A stretch of DNA of 52,650 nt from CALNBC01 sp050945915. Lineage in GTDB: Bacteria > Bacillota > Clostridia > Christensenellales > CALWSW01. The stretch spans positions 1 to 52,650 of the forward strand of contig JBMNTV010000006.1 in NCBI GenBank assembly GCA_050945915.1. The letters run 5' to 3'. This document shows, one piece after another, positions 1 to 9,060 of the stretch. How positions within the stretch are numbered: position 1 is the stretch's first letter; every line of letters starts with the position of its first letter. Below the pieces are notes generated by a model, which saw only the letters and a program-made list of their open reading frames with translations, was not told where the DNA came from and searched no databases. A program made the position numbers and the translations under genes.

Positions 1-836
1 GCGGAGGATTCCTTGGCGATCACCTCTGTGCGCTGAATCTCCTCCAGCATCTTTTCGATGGAGACGTTGGTCACATTCATGTTTTCATAAATGTGATCCA
101 CGACCTTTTGGATATTGGCGGTGGCTGCGCTGGTCTCGTCGGACAGCTTTTTGATCTCCTGGGCGACGACGGAGAATCCCCGCCCCGCCGCACCGGCCCT
201 AGCCGCTTCGATGGATGCGTTGATGGACAAAAGATTGATCTGGTTGGAAATCCCCTGGATGTATGCGACGATCTTGTTGATTTCCCGGGAGGATTCGTGG
301 AGCTTCGCGTGGTTGGAAGAGGTTTCTTTGATGGACTCGGACAGGTCCAGCATGGAGTTTTGGATGTTGACGATGGTGTTTTTGCTTTCCGCCAGCATTT
401 TGTGGGAACTGTCCGCCTGTTGCTCGACGTCGAAAATATTGTCGTTCAGCCTGTGGAAGTTGGTCACGAAATCTTCCATGGCTGCGGAGATTTCCTGGGC
501 GCTGGCGGCGTTTTCTTCCCCGTTTCTCCGAATCCTGCCAAAGAAGCTGACGAGTTTTTGGAAGGCGTCGATATTGTTCATGGACAGCCACAGCATTTGC
601 TGGATGTCGATGCCCATGGTCTCGGAAATGTTGAAAAGCGTCTCGCTTGCCGCTTCATCCATGCCTTCGTGCTTTTTGGATGTTCCCAGCCATCCGGTAA
701 TCCGCATCGATACAAAGAGCATCACAAGCACACTGATAACGGAAAGCGCCAGATATCCCCAGCCAAACTCCACAAAAAAGAATAGAGCAGCCTGTGAAAG
801 GAGAATCAAAACGCCAAAAATCAGGAAACCAAACAC
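1..836 (-). CDS. methyl-accepting chemotaxis protein, C-terminus cut by window edge
   Basis: The minus-strand frame runs from a GTG at 834-836 off the left edge (278 codons seen). An upstream in-frame TAA limits the start; the RBS is poor (AAAGG abuts the GTG), so the start is uncertain. Two hydrophobic segments lie close together near the N-terminus (about residues 1-22 and 28-45), leaving essentially no extracellular ligand domain. They are followed by a long helical region with the receptor signalling-domain pattern: heptad-rich helices, NQINLLSINASIEAARAG, then GRGFSVVAQEIKKLSDE. That hairpin-tip-adjacent sequence is typical of MCPs, which signal to CheA/CheW. Without a sensor domain it may sense membrane or cytoplasmic cues; that is inference. 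The very C-terminus is outside the window. Family assignment is firm; the signal sensed is unknown. Confidence 0.9.
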   Translation of the reverse strand, partial: MFGFLIFGVLILLSQAALFFFVEFGWGYLALSVISVLVMLFVSMRITGWLGTSKKHEGMDEAASETLFNISETMGIDIQQMLWLSMNNIDAFQKLVSFFGRIRRNGEENAASAQEISAAMEDFVTNFHRLNDNIFDVEQQADSSHKMLAESKNTIVNIQNSMLDLSESIKETSSNHAKLHESSREINKIVAYIQGISNQINLLSINASIEAARAGAAGRGFSVVAQEIKKLSDETSAATANIQKVVDHIYENMNVTNVSIEKMLEEIQRTEVIAKESS

Positions 837-856
837 CTTTATTTATTTATATTTAT

Positions 857-886
857 TTGACAATCCGTGTCGATTAAGGATATAAT
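857..886 (+). promoter_or_regulatory. sigma-A-type promoter upstream of mscL
   Basis: TTGACA at 857-862 and TATAAT at 881-886 with an 18-bp spacer. It reads towards mscL, leaving a leader of about 210 nt before the mscL start at 1106. A weaker candidate (TTTTCC 1043-1048, 17 bp, TAAACT 1066-1071) lies nearer the gene. The rest of 837-1105 contains no gene. Confidence 0.6.
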
Positions 887-1105
887 TGGTTAAATACATA
901 TCATCAGCATGAGAATTATGAGAGCTGAACGCAACCATTTCTATCCTTCCCATACTATTTGATTCATCGTAACCGCATTATTCTATGAGCCACCGGAGGG
1001 CTAAAACTTGAATAAATCGCTGAACCTGTGTGAAATACCTGCTTTTCCATCGTGCGCGAAAATGCTAAACTGAAGAAACAAGGGAACACAGAAAGGAAGT
1101 GCGAA

Positions 1106-1537
1106 TTGGGAAACAGAAAAAAAGGCTTCGTCGGCGAGTTCAGGGAATTCATCTCCCGGGGAAGCGTGACAGACCTGGCGGTGGGCGTCATTATCGGCAG
1201 CGCGTTCACGGCCATTGTCAATTCCCTGGTGAATGACGTGGTGATGCCCTTCATCGGCTTTTTAATCGGCGGATACGATTTTTCCGGACTGAAGCTGGTG
1301 CTGTCGCCCGCCGTCGGCGAAAAGGCGGAAACCGCGATCCTGTACGGCTCCTTCCTCCAAAGCGTCGTCAACTTTCTGGTGATCGCCCTGGTGATTTTTC
1401 TGATGGTCAAGGGCATCAATGCCCTGCGCCGCGCCAGAGAAAAAGAAAAGGACAGGGTGGAAAAACCCGCAGCGCCCCCCAAACCCACCGCGGAGGTGCA
1501 GTTGCTGACAGAGATCCGGGATCTCTTGAAAAAGTAA
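1106..1537 (+). CDS. mscL: large-conductance mechanosensitive channel MscL
   Basis: 143 aa, close to the usual 130-150. MscL forms a homopentameric pore in the cytoplasmic membrane that opens under high tension and releases solutes on osmotic downshock. The start is TTG at 1106, chosen because AGGAAG sits 6 bases upstream and the protein then begins with the expected amphipathic N-terminal helix (GFVGEFREFISRGSVTDLAVG). TM1 covers about residues 20-45 (AVGVIIGSAFTAIVNSLVND), TM2 about 75-100 (SFLQSVVNFLVIALVIFLMV), and a charged, proline-containing linker leads to the C-terminal helix (EVQLLTEIRDLLKK). It is a single gene with its own promoter and terminator. Confidence 0.96.
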   Translation: MGNRKKGFVGEFREFISRGSVTDLAVGVIIGSAFTAIVNSLVNDVVMPFIGFLIGGYDFSGLKLVLSPAVGEKAETAILYGSFLQSVVNFLVIALVIFLMVKGINALRRAREKEKDRVEKPAAPPKPTAEVQLLTEIRDLLKK

Positions 1538-1560
1538 GATTTGCACCAAAAGCGCAAAGA

Positions 1561-1588
1561 AAACCGCCCGTTAGCATCGGGCGGTTTT
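1561..1588. terminator. intrinsic terminator between mscL and the convergent zinc-ribbon gene
   Basis: Ten-bp stem AAACCGCCCG (1561-1570) / CGGGCGGTTT (1578-1587) with a 7-nt loop and A/T tracts on both flanks, so it can act in both directions at the 3' ends of mscL and the gene ending at 1605. Confidence 0.9.
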
Positions 1589-1604
1589 GCTGCGTTTTTG
1601 GTGA

Positions 1605-3773
1605 TCAGCCGCTTCTGCCGGCGAACCAGGCGTTCATGCGGGGCATCTTGGGGGCGGTGTCGGTTTCTTCCGTATTGCCGTTGGCGTCCGCAAAGAAGCG
1701 GTAGCTCTTGCCCGCCGTAAGCTCGGAATTGCTGAAATAGTCGAGGGCTACGGGCTTGTCGCTGTCCCCGTCGACGTGTACGAGCACGACCTGGTGATAA
1801 TCGGAGATCTTTTCAGAGCTCTTGACGGTGGCATCCAGGCGGTAGATCTTGCCTTTGGAATCGTTGGGGTTTCGCAGGACGGTCCTGTATTCAAACACCT
1901 GGGCCTTCCTAGAATAGGCGTCGATCTCCGGCGCGCGCAACAGGGTAAAGGCGGCGGTGCCGGTGCGGCCGCCGATTTCGGCGGTAACGGTGAAGTCCTT
2001 CAGGCCGTATCCGGCATTTGTCAGGTCCGCCGTAAAGCTGAAGGTTCCGTCGGCATTGACGGTGACTTCGCCTGCGCCGGAGCCTTCGACGGTAACTTTC
2101 GCGCCCGCTTCGGTCTTGCCGGAAATGGCAACGGTGTTCTCCGTCACCGAGGAGGGAAGCTCATCGATGGTCACTTCAAGCTCGCTGATCACGGTTTCCA
2201 GGGTAATGGGGATGGCGACGTCCCCGTGGCGGGCCAGGGTGGCCTTGAGGGTATAGTCGGCCTTTTCTGCGGTCAGGGGCACTTCGATGGTGAAGGCGCC
2301 GGTCTCGCTGTCGATGGCGGCGGTATACTCCTCATCTTCCCAGAAGATCCTCGTGGGGGTGCCGGGCTCCACGGTTCCGGTAATGGTCAGCGTGGAGGCG
2401 GTGCTTTCCACGACTACCGGGGCGGAAACATCCGGTGAAGTGACGGCGATCTCCGTCTTGGGAACGTTGACGGTAAAGCTGGGGACCTCCAGGTCCGTGC
2501 GGTTGCCCTCGGGATCCAGCAGGTAGATGATGGGCGTCACGTCGAAGGTGGTCAGGTCACCCGCTTCCTCGGGGATCCAGTTCAGGTCCACGACGGTGAG
2601 CTTGTAGCCGCCGTTTTGCAGCACGGCCTGCTTCAGCTCTGCGCCGGAAATCGGGTCGACGAACACGACGGCATGCCCGTCCGTGCCGTAAACGGTGATG
2701 GTATGGGCGTCCATCCCCGAATGGCTGGCGGCCTCGATGACGACGCTGTTCTCCCCGTTGCTCTCTGGGGGTTGCTCGCCTCCGCCGAACCAGGCGGAGA
2801 AGGCCGCGCCGATGCTGCCGTAATTCTGAACGACGATCTTGAAGGAAGCGAACAGCAAAGCGGCGGTCAGCACGGCGATGACGATCCAAAACACCATGCC
2901 GGAGCGGGATTTTGCCGGCTGGTCGTCCTCGTCCACCAGGGCTCTTTCGTCCTTGCGGGCGGGTTTTGCTTTGGATGCGCGTCTCTTTTTCTCCTTCCTG
3001 GGGCGCTTTTCCTCATAAGGGGCATCGTCCTCGTCAAAAATATCATCGAGGACGGCTTCCGCGCCTTGCTGCGCGGCGATTGCTCCGGAAGGACGCCGCA
3101 AACTGCCGGCGGCGCTGGGCGTTTCCCCTTCGGAGCGCAGCCCGCCGGAGTTGCGGGGGCTCAGGGGGGATGCCGCCGACTCAAAGGCGGGGTCCTCGTC
3201 ATACTGGATGGCGTTCAGCGGGGAGGAGGGAACCACTTCCGCATATGGGGAAGGGGAACGGCCCTCTTCAGAATAGGAAAGCGCTTCCTTCCCGGCGGAA
3301 GCGTAGGCGACGACGCGATTCTCGTCGGTTTCGGTTTTTTGCGGCGCGCTTTCTTTGCCGATGGCGGCGGTGCGCCCCTTGACGACGGGCCGCATGGCCC
3401 TCCTGGGGGTGTGGGTGACCACGATGGAGTCCGGATCCAGCGGAACGCGCCTGCTGCGCCGCCTGTATTCCCGCTCCGGTGGCAAAATCTCGTCCAGCCG
3501 CTCGGAGAAACGGTCGCGGCCGACGGGTTCCTTATCCTCCTCCAGCAATTCCCAGGGGTCGATGGCGTTGTGTCGCTCGCGGGGGTCGTAATACGGCTCG
3601 TTCAGCAGTTTTTCGATGCTGACGCCGGTATAGGGATCGAAACCCGAAAAAGCGTCCACCTTGGTGGCCGCGCGTTGCTGTGGCGTCGGCTCGTCGGAGG
3701 GCAGAAGCTCGGAGCAACGCTTGCAATATACGAAGTAATCGGGGTTTTCGGTCCCGCACTTTGGACAAATCAT
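1605..3773 (-). CDS. zinc-ribbon, single-TM protein with Ig-like extracytoplasmic repeats
   Basis: 722 aa from ATG at 3771-3773 (minus strand), preceded by GAGGAGG. The order is: an N-terminal zinc ribbon (CPKCG, then CKRC, about residues 3-20); a long low-complexity acidic/Pro/Ser region; a basic stretch (about 265-280); one transmembrane helix (about 292-312, MVFWIVIAVLTAALLFASF); then about 400 residues outside the membrane with repeated Ig-like beta-sandwich character (motifs such as TLTITGTVEPGTP and NTVAISGKTEAGAKVTVEG). The topology is inferred: zinc ribbon inside, Ig-like domains outside. I recognise no named family for the whole protein. It could be an envelope stress or cell-wall binding factor. 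It is alone and divergent from the desulfurase gene at 3996. Confidence 0.8.
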   Translation of the reverse strand: MICPKCGTENPDYFVYCKRCSELLPSDEPTPQQRAATKVDAFSGFDPYTGVSIEKLLNEPYYDPRERHNAIDPWELLEEDKEPVGRDRFSERLDEILPPEREYRRRSRRVPLDPDSIVVTHTPRRAMRPVVKGRTAAIGKESAPQKTETDENRVVAYASAGKEALSYSEEGRSPSPYAEVVPSSPLNAIQYDEDPAFESAASPLSPRNSGGLRSEGETPSAAGSLRRPSGAIAAQQGAEAVLDDIFDEDDAPYEEKRPRKEKKRRASKAKPARKDERALVDEDDQPAKSRSGMVFWIVIAVLTAALLFASFKIVVQNYGSIGAAFSAWFGGGEQPPESNGENSVVIEAASHSGMDAHTITVYGTDGHAVVFVDPISGAELKQAVLQNGGYKLTVVDLNWIPEEAGDLTTFDVTPIIYLLDPEGNRTDLEVPSFTVNVPKTEIAVTSPDVSAPVVVESTASTLTITGTVEPGTPTRIFWEDEEYTAAIDSETGAFTIEVPLTAEKADYTLKATLARHGDVAIPITLETVISELEVTIDELPSSVTENTVAISGKTEAGAKVTVEGSGAGEVTVNADGTFSFTADLTNAGYGLKDFTVTAEIGGRTGTAAFTLLRAPEIDAYSRKAQVFEYRTVLRNPNDSKGKIYRLDATVKSSEKISDYHQVVLVHVDGDSDKPVALDYFSNSELTAGKSYRFFADANGNTEETDTAPKMPRMNAWFAGRSG

Positions 3774-3832
3774 AAGCAGCCTCCTCGTCGTAAAGCGGGA
3801 AATCGCGCAAGATCTTAACGATATATTCATTA

Positions 3833-3859
3833 TTATAGCAAAGCATGCGGCAAAATCAA
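3833..3859 (-). promoter_or_regulatory. probable promoter of the zinc-ribbon gene
   Basis: On the minus strand a TATAAT (ATTATA at 3833-3838 on the plus strand) lies 60 bp upstream of the start, with a TTTGAT/TTGATT -35-like box at 3854-3860. The same intergenic region has a TATAAT on the plus strand (3903-3908) with a weak GTGAAA -35, probably serving the gene at 3996. Confidence 0.5.
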
Positions 3860-3995
3860 AATGGAAAGGTGTAAACAAGGTGAAAACTTCAGGGGGATGT
3901 GTTATAATCCCAATCGCCGCCGCACAGATTCGCGGTCTGTCATATAATGGAATTGGGAAGCGCGGCTTCCTGAATATCCATCGGGAGATGATTGC

Positions 3996-5141
3996 TTGAT
4001 ATATCTTGATAACAGCGCCACCACCCGCGTGCTTCCCAAAGCGGCGATGGCGGTCATGCACTATATGACGGAAGAGTATTTCAATCCCTCGTCGATGTAC
4101 GGCCCCGCGGTTTCGGTGGAACGGGAAATCGGCAGGGTCCGCGCCATGATGGCAGAAAGCCTGGGGGCGGAACCGGCCGAGCTTTATTTCACCTCCGGCG
4201 GCACGGAATCCGACAATATCGCCGTCATGGGTGTCGCCGCTGCCCTGCGGAAGGGGACGTATCGGTTTATCACCACCGAGATGGAACACCCCGCGATCTA
4301 CGAGGTGTTCAACGCCCTGGAAAGGGCCGGGCAGGAGGTTATCCGTCTGAAGCCGGATTGTTACGGCACCATCGACCCCAGGGCTGTGGCGGAGGCGGTG
4401 GACCATAAGACCGTTCTGGTCAGCGTCATGCATGTGAACAATGAATTCGGCGCCGTTGCCGATTTGGACGCGATCTGCTCCGCCGTAAAAGCGAAGAACC
4501 CCCAAACCTATATCCACAGCGACGGCGTGCAGGCTTACTGCAAGCTCAGGGAAACCAGGGTTCCGGTGGACATGTATTCCATCAGCGCTCACAAGCTCCA
4601 TGGGCCGAAGGGCGTCGGTGCGCTGCTTGTCAGGAAGCGGGTCAAAAACGCGGGCGGGCAGATCGGAGGCGGCCAGGAAAGGGGGATCCGGAGCGGAACC
4701 ACCAACGCGGCGGGAATCATCGGCATGGGCGTCGCCGTGGCAGAGGCGAGAAAGAAACTCCTTCACGCCGAGGCGCACATGCGCAGGCTAAAGAAAAACC
4801 TTGCCGGCTACCTGCTCACCATACCCGACACCTTCGTCAACGGCCCCAGTGTGAACGCCGGAGCGGCCCATATCTTAAACGTTTCCTTCCTCGGTATCCG
4901 GGGCGAAGTGCTGCTCCACGCCCTTGAGAGCAAGGGCATCATCGTCAGCACCGGCTCGGCCTGTTCCTCCCACAAAAGGGGGAAGAACAGGGCGCTCGCC
5001 TCCATCGGTGTGGAAGGGGATCGGGCGGAAGGCGCGATCCGTTTCAGCTTCTCTGCCGACAATACAGACAGGGAAATCCAAATCGCCGCCGAAACCACTG
5101 CCGCCCTGGTGCGGGATCTTCGGCGGTTCAAGAGAAGATAG
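3996..5141 (+). CDS. cysteine desulfurase (NifS/IscS family) paired with thiI
   Basis: 381 aa, PLP-dependent. It removes sulfur from cysteine to give alanine and an enzyme persulfide. The start is TTG at 3996 behind GGAGATGATTGC; the protein begins with the family N-terminus MIYLDNSATTR. The PLP lysine is K200 (SAHKLHGPKG) and the catalytic loop cysteine is C323 (STGSACSSHK). The next gene is thiI, the arrangement seen for Bacillus NifZ/ThiI, so the likely job is to hand sulfur to ThiI for 4-thiouridine in tRNA and possibly thiamin synthesis. A second desulfurase at 26147 sits with IscU and IscR, so the two are probably divided by pathway. Family certain; partner inferred from context. Confidence 0.93.
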   Translation: MIYLDNSATTRVLPKAAMAVMHYMTEEYFNPSSMYGPAVSVEREIGRVRAMMAESLGAEPAELYFTSGGTESDNIAVMGVAAALRKGTYRFITTEMEHPAIYEVFNALERAGQEVIRLKPDCYGTIDPRAVAEAVDHKTVLVSVMHVNNEFGAVADLDAICSAVKAKNPQTYIHSDGVQAYCKLRETRVPVDMYSISAHKLHGPKGVGALLVRKRVKNAGGQIGGGQERGIRSGTTNAAGIIGMGVAVAEARKKLLHAEAHMRRLKKNLAGYLLTIPDTFVNGPSVNAGAAHILNVSFLGIRGEVLLHALESKGIIVSTGSACSSHKRGKNRALASIGVEGDRAEGAIRFSFSADNTDREIQIAAETTAALVRDLRRFKRR

Positions 5142-5171
5142 AAAAACCCCACAACCCGTACATCAAACGAC

Positions 5172-5208
5172 CCGCCCGCCATCCTGCCGAAGACGGATGG
5201 CAGGGCGG
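5172..5208 (+). other. strong GC hairpin between desulfurase and thiI
   Basis: CCGCCCGCCATCC (5172-5184) pairs with GGATGGCAGGGCGG (5195-5208), with one bulged base and a 10-nt loop. No T tract follows, so it is not a simple terminator; it may stabilise or process the mRNA between the two genes. Confidence 0.5.
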
Positions 5209-5247
5209 ATATACAGACATACAAGAGAGAATCAGGGTCTTCGGAGA

Positions 5248-6435
5248 ATGGCGGAAACCATGCGCAACGTACTGCTGATACGATACGGAGAGGTACATTT
5301 AAAAGGACAAAACCGCGGCTATTTCATGCGGCTGCTGAAAGAGGACATCGAGCACGCCCTGTCGGATATGGGGGCTGTCGTTTCTTCTGGCCAAGGGCGG
5401 TTTTATGCTTCCGGCTACCCAAATGAACGGGAGGACGAAGCGGTCCGCCGGATCACCAGGATCCTGGGCCTGCATTCCGTCAGCCGGGCGCGGGAGGTGG
5501 AAAAGGACTTTGACGCGATCTTCCGTGCGGCGAAGGAGCTGATGGAGCGGGAGCTGCAAGAACGCGGCGGAAGCTGCACCTTCAAGGTGTTTGCCCGGCG
5601 GTCGGACAAGACCTTCCCCATGGATTCGATGACGATTGCCAAAGAGCTGGGCCATGTGCTGCTGCAAGCCCTTCCCGGGCTGAAGGTGGACGTGGTTTCG
5701 CCGGATGTCTCCCTTTCGGTGGAGGTGAGGGAGCAGGCTTACGTCTATTCCGGCGAGGAAAAGGGGGCGGGGGGCATGCCCGCGGGCAGCAACGGCAAGG
5801 CCGCGCTGCTGCTTTCCGGCGGAATCGACAGCCCCGTTGCCGGGTATATGGTGATGAAGCGCGGCGTGGATCTGCACTGCGTGCACTTCCACTCCTTCCC
5901 GTATACCAGTGAGCGCGCCAAGGACAAGGTCATCGCTTTGGCGAAGCTGCTGGCGGGATACGGTGGCAGCGTGGTGATGCACGTCGTGCATTTTACGGAA
6001 ATCCAGATGGAGCTTTATGAAAAATGCCCGGACAATCAGACCACCATCCTGATGCGCCGGGCGATGATGGCCATCGCCGAACGCATCGCCAAAGCAAATG
6101 GCTGCCAGGCGCTGGTGACAGGAGAGGCCATCGGCCAGGTCGCCAGCCAGACCATGGACAGCCTGGTGGTGACGGACGACGCGGTGAGTATGCCGGTTTT
6201 TCGCCCCTGTATCGGGATGGACAAGAGCGAGATCATGGAGTATGCCAAAAAGATCGGCACCTACGAAACCTCCATATTGCCCTATGAGGACTGCTGCACC
6301 ATCTTCACGCCCAGGCATCCCGTCACCAAGCCAAAACTCGAGGACATCAAAAAAAGCGAAAGCAGGCTGGAGCATTACGAAGAACTGCTTCAGGCCGCCA
6401 TCGAAAAGACGGAAACCTTCACGGTCACCCCGTAA
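5248..6435 (+). CDS. thiI: tRNA sulfurtransferase ThiI
   Basis: 395 aa. ThiI adenylates U8 of tRNA and transfers persulfide sulfur to make 4-thiouridine; in some bacteria it also feeds thiamin thiazole synthesis. Visible features are the N-terminal ferredoxin-like part (VLLIRYGEVHLKGQNR), a THUMP domain (about 60-165) and the PP-loop ATP site (LLLSGGIDSPVAGY). A conserved C-terminal CTIFTPRHP is also present. There is no C-terminal rhodanese domain, as in the short Bacillus form (about 400 aa) rather than the E. coli form. Two starts are possible: ATG 5248, only 1 base after GGAG, or ATG 5260, about 13 bases after it; neither spacing is ideal. The desulfurase upstream is the probable sulfur donor. 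Confidence 0.95.
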   Translation: MAETMRNVLLIRYGEVHLKGQNRGYFMRLLKEDIEHALSDMGAVVSSGQGRFYASGYPNEREDEAVRRITRILGLHSVSRAREVEKDFDAIFRAAKELMERELQERGGSCTFKVFARRSDKTFPMDSMTIAKELGHVLLQALPGLKVDVVSPDVSLSVEVREQAYVYSGEEKGAGGMPAGSNGKAALLLSGGIDSPVAGYMVMKRGVDLHCVHFHSFPYTSERAKDKVIALAKLLAGYGGSVVMHVVHFTEIQMELYEKCPDNQTTILMRRAMMAIAERIAKANGCQALVTGEAIGQVASQTMDSLVVTDDAVSMPVFRPCIGMDKSEIMEYAKKIGTYETSILPYEDCCTIFTPRHPVTKPKLEDIKKSESRLEHYEELLQAAIEKTETFTVTP

Positions 6436-6453
6436 CTTATGGATCCGGCGCTC

Positions 6454-6481
6454 GGTATGCGGGATCATTCCCCCGCATACC
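6454..6481. other. hairpin at the convergent thiI / PBP 3' ends
   Basis: GGTATGCGGG (6454-6463) and CCCGCATACC (6472-6481) form a perfect 10-bp stem overlapping the last codons of the penicillin-binding protein. No clear T tract on either side; it may act as a weak shared terminator. Confidence 0.5.
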
Positions 6482-8942
6482 AGATCACCGGATCTTCTTC
6501 GTTTTGGCCTTCCCCCTCCTCAGAATCACGGGGATCCTCGATATCCTCTAACCTTTCGTCCTCCGTCTGGAGGACGCTTTTTGCATTCTGGGGCTCTGCG
6601 ACGAAAAAGTCGCACCTTGCCGTGGCCGGGCCGGTAACCTCCTCGCCGGCGACGGTGAGTTCCGGGTGGACGGGCAGCACGAAGTACTCATACAGCGCGC
6701 CGTATTCCGCGGAGACGTCCTTGAAGGTGATGTCCCCCAAATCCCCGGCAAATTCGCCGAGCAGCTTCGTGCTGCCCGCGGAATCCGTGCGATAAAGCCG
6801 GTACAGGATGAATTTCTGCACCGGAGAGAAGGACAGGACCGGCTTGCCGTCCCTCGCCGCCGTGGCGGTCAGCCCGCCGGGGGGCGAAGGCACCACCCAG
6901 TAATCCGTGCTGTCCGTGGGCGTGGTGTTTCCGGAAAAATATTCATAATAGGCGTCCTCCGCCGGTGTCAGGGCGTTGGCCAGGGCGAGCCTGTGCTCGG
7001 TTTCCAGAGTGGCAGCGTCCAGCCGCACGCGGTTGACGCTTTTCGGCGGCACAAACTCCGGCGCCCCCTCGCCGTTGGGGTAAAGATAATCGAACAACCT
7101 CGCCAGCATCGCCGCGGGATAGGTTCCGCCGGTGGCGTCCTCCGGCAAACTGTGGGCGGAATCCGTGCTGTCGAACCCCATCCAGACTGTGGCCACGACC
7201 TCGCTGTTGTAGGCCACCATCCAGGCGTCCTTGTTCCCGTTGGTTTCGGCAAGGCCGGTGGTGCCAGTCTTTCCCGCCAGGGGAATGCCGACATTCAGCC
7301 TTCTGCCCGTTCCGGTGGTGATGCAGGAGGTCAGCATGCTGGTCATGATGAAGGCGGTGTCCTCGGACATGACGCGCTGGCTTTCCCCCACCCGCTCATA
7401 GAGCACGTTGCCCTCGCTGTCCGTGATCTTGCGCACGCAGGAAGGGCTTTGATATACCCCGCCGGAGGCAAACGCCGCATACGCGCCACAGAGCATCTTT
7501 GGCGAAACGCCGTAGGTGAACCCCCCCAACGCCAGGGAAAGGCTGGTGTCCCTCTCGTCAAAGGCGATGCCCAGCCGTGTGGCGAAGCTCTTTCCAGAAT
7601 AGACGCCAATGTTGGAAAAAAGCCGCACAGCGGGAACGTTCAAAGACCGGGCCAAAGCCTGGCGCATGGTGACGTATCCGCTGTACTGGTCGCCGAAGTT
7701 TTTCGGGGAATAGCCGTTGAAATCGGTCTTTTCATCCAGCAATAGGGAAGCGGCGGTGTATCCGTAAAGCTCCAGCGCGGGCGCGTAGACGAGGATGGGC
7801 TTGATGGCGGAGCCGGGCTGCCTTTTGATGTCCGTCGCCCGGTTCAACCCCCGGCGCACCTTGTATTCCCGACCGCCCACCATCGCGGTGATGCCAAAGC
7901 TTTTCGGGTCGATGGTCACGATGGCGCCTTCGACCTGCTCGCCGTCCGCCGCGTTTTCCGGGAACAGGGAAGGATCCGCCATGATGTCCTCGCAGGACTG
8001 CTGAAGGCCGGCGTTCAGATAGGTGTGGATCCTGTATCCGCCGGAAAGCAGCTGCTCCTGGTCGATGCCCAAGATCGCCCGGGCTTCGTCCATGGCGGTT
8101 TCAATGTAATACCCGTGGGGGTAGCCATCCTGCGCCTTTTCGTTCAGGATGAGCTTCTCCTCCTTGGCAGCCTCGCAGGCCTCCTTCGAAATAAAGCCGT
8201 ACTGATGCATCAGGTCGAGGATCAGGTTTCTTCTGTTTACAGAAGCCTCGGGCTTGAGGTGGGGGGCGTAATTGGAAGGGGATTTGATGATCCCTGCCAG
8301 CAACGCCCCTTCCGCCAGGGTCAATGCAGAGGCGCTTTTGGAAAAATACCGTTGCGCCGCAGCCTCGATGCCGTAAGCGCCCCCGCCGAAATAGACGTAA
8401 TTCAGATACATTTCCAGAATCTCGTCTTTTGTGAACTTTTGTTCCAGCTGTATGGCGAGGATCGCTTCCTTGATCTTCCTCGTAAAGGTTTTTTCGCTGC
8501 TCAGATGGCTCAGCTTGATGAGCTGCTGGGTCAGCGTACTCGCTCCTTGATCGAAATTGCCGGATTTGATATCCGCGATCAGCGCGCCGATGATGCGGCG
8601 CAGATCCACCCCCTTGTGATTGTAAAAGCGCACATCCTCCACGGCGATGAAGGCGTTGCGCACATAAAGGGGAACGTCCCGCAAGGAGACGTTCGTCCTG
8701 TCCTCGGTGCCGTGTACGCCGGCGATGGCGGCGCCCTCCCCATCGTACACATATAGGGTCTGGCTGGCGGAGGTGATCCTTTCCACGTCCAGTTCCGCCA
8801 TGCCGTAAAGCCCCATCACCCACACGGCGCCCACCAGCAAAAACACCGTGCAAAGCAATAGCGCGGCCGCAGCCGTCCACTTCAGCACGCTCTTTGCGGG
8901 GGTGCGTTTTTTTGTTGCCTTTTTGGTTTTTCCGACGCTCAA
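6465..8942 (-). CDS. class A penicillin-binding protein (transglycosylase/transpeptidase)
   Basis: 825 aa, PBP1A-like. It polymerises lipid II into glycan strands and cross-links the peptides outside the cytoplasmic membrane. The start is TTG at 8940-8942 with an ideal GGAGGTCATT before it. A basic cytoplasmic tail is followed by one signal-anchor helix (about 21-45), then the GT51 domain with catalytic E102 in EDVRFYNHKG and the QGASTLTQQL motif. The transpeptidase domain has SAIK in KRQPGSAIKP (near 378), SLN (ARSLNVP) and KTG (GKTGTTG, near 555). After the penicillin-binding fold there is a fibronectin-III-like segment (about 690-790) and a strongly acidic C-terminal tail. It is single and divergent from spoIIAA. 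Confidence 0.96.
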   Translation of the reverse strand: MSVGKTKKATKKRTPAKSVLKWTAAAALLLCTVFLLVGAVWVMGLYGMAELDVERITSASQTLYVYDGEGAAIAGVHGTEDRTNVSLRDVPLYVRNAFIAVEDVRFYNHKGVDLRRIIGALIADIKSGNFDQGASTLTQQLIKLSHLSSEKTFTRKIKEAILAIQLEQKFTKDEILEMYLNYVYFGGGAYGIEAAAQRYFSKSASALTLAEGALLAGIIKSPSNYAPHLKPEASVNRRNLILDLMHQYGFISKEACEAAKEEKLILNEKAQDGYPHGYYIETAMDEARAILGIDQEQLLSGGYRIHTYLNAGLQQSCEDIMADPSLFPENAADGEQVEGAIVTIDPKSFGITAMVGGREYKVRRGLNRATDIKRQPGSAIKPILVYAPALELYGYTAASLLLDEKTDFNGYSPKNFGDQYSGYVTMRQALARSLNVPAVRLFSNIGVYSGKSFATRLGIAFDERDTSLSLALGGFTYGVSPKMLCGAYAAFASGGVYQSPSCVRKITDSEGNVLYERVGESQRVMSEDTAFIMTSMLTSCITTGTGRRLNVGIPLAGKTGTTGLAETNGNKDAWMVAYNSEVVATVWMGFDSTDSAHSLPEDATGGTYPAAMLARLFDYLYPNGEGAPEFVPPKSVNRVRLDAATLETEHRLALANALTPAEDAYYEYFSGNTTPTDSTDYWVVPSPPGGLTATAARDGKPVLSFSPVQKFILYRLYRTDSAGSTKLLGEFAGDLGDITFKDVSAEYGALYEYFVLPVHPELTVAGEEVTGPATARCDFFVAEPQNAKSVLQTEDERLEDIEDPRDSEEGEGQNEEDPVIWYAGE

Positions 8943-9060
8943 AATGACCTCCAGAGGGCAAAAGCCGCCTTAAAATGATGCCCATCTGCGGCCGTTTTTA
9001 AGCAGTTGGTCAAAAACGACAAAGAAGGTTCAAACCCGCCAAAAGACGGCGAATGACGCA

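Noticed and set aside
960..1060. Fragments resembling riboswitch boxes (GCCACCGG, ATACCTGC, GGAGGGCTAAAAC) in the mscL leader
   Set aside because: They suggest cobalamin or c-di-GMP aptamers only piecemeal; the essential partner segments are missing and no matching fold could be built by eye.
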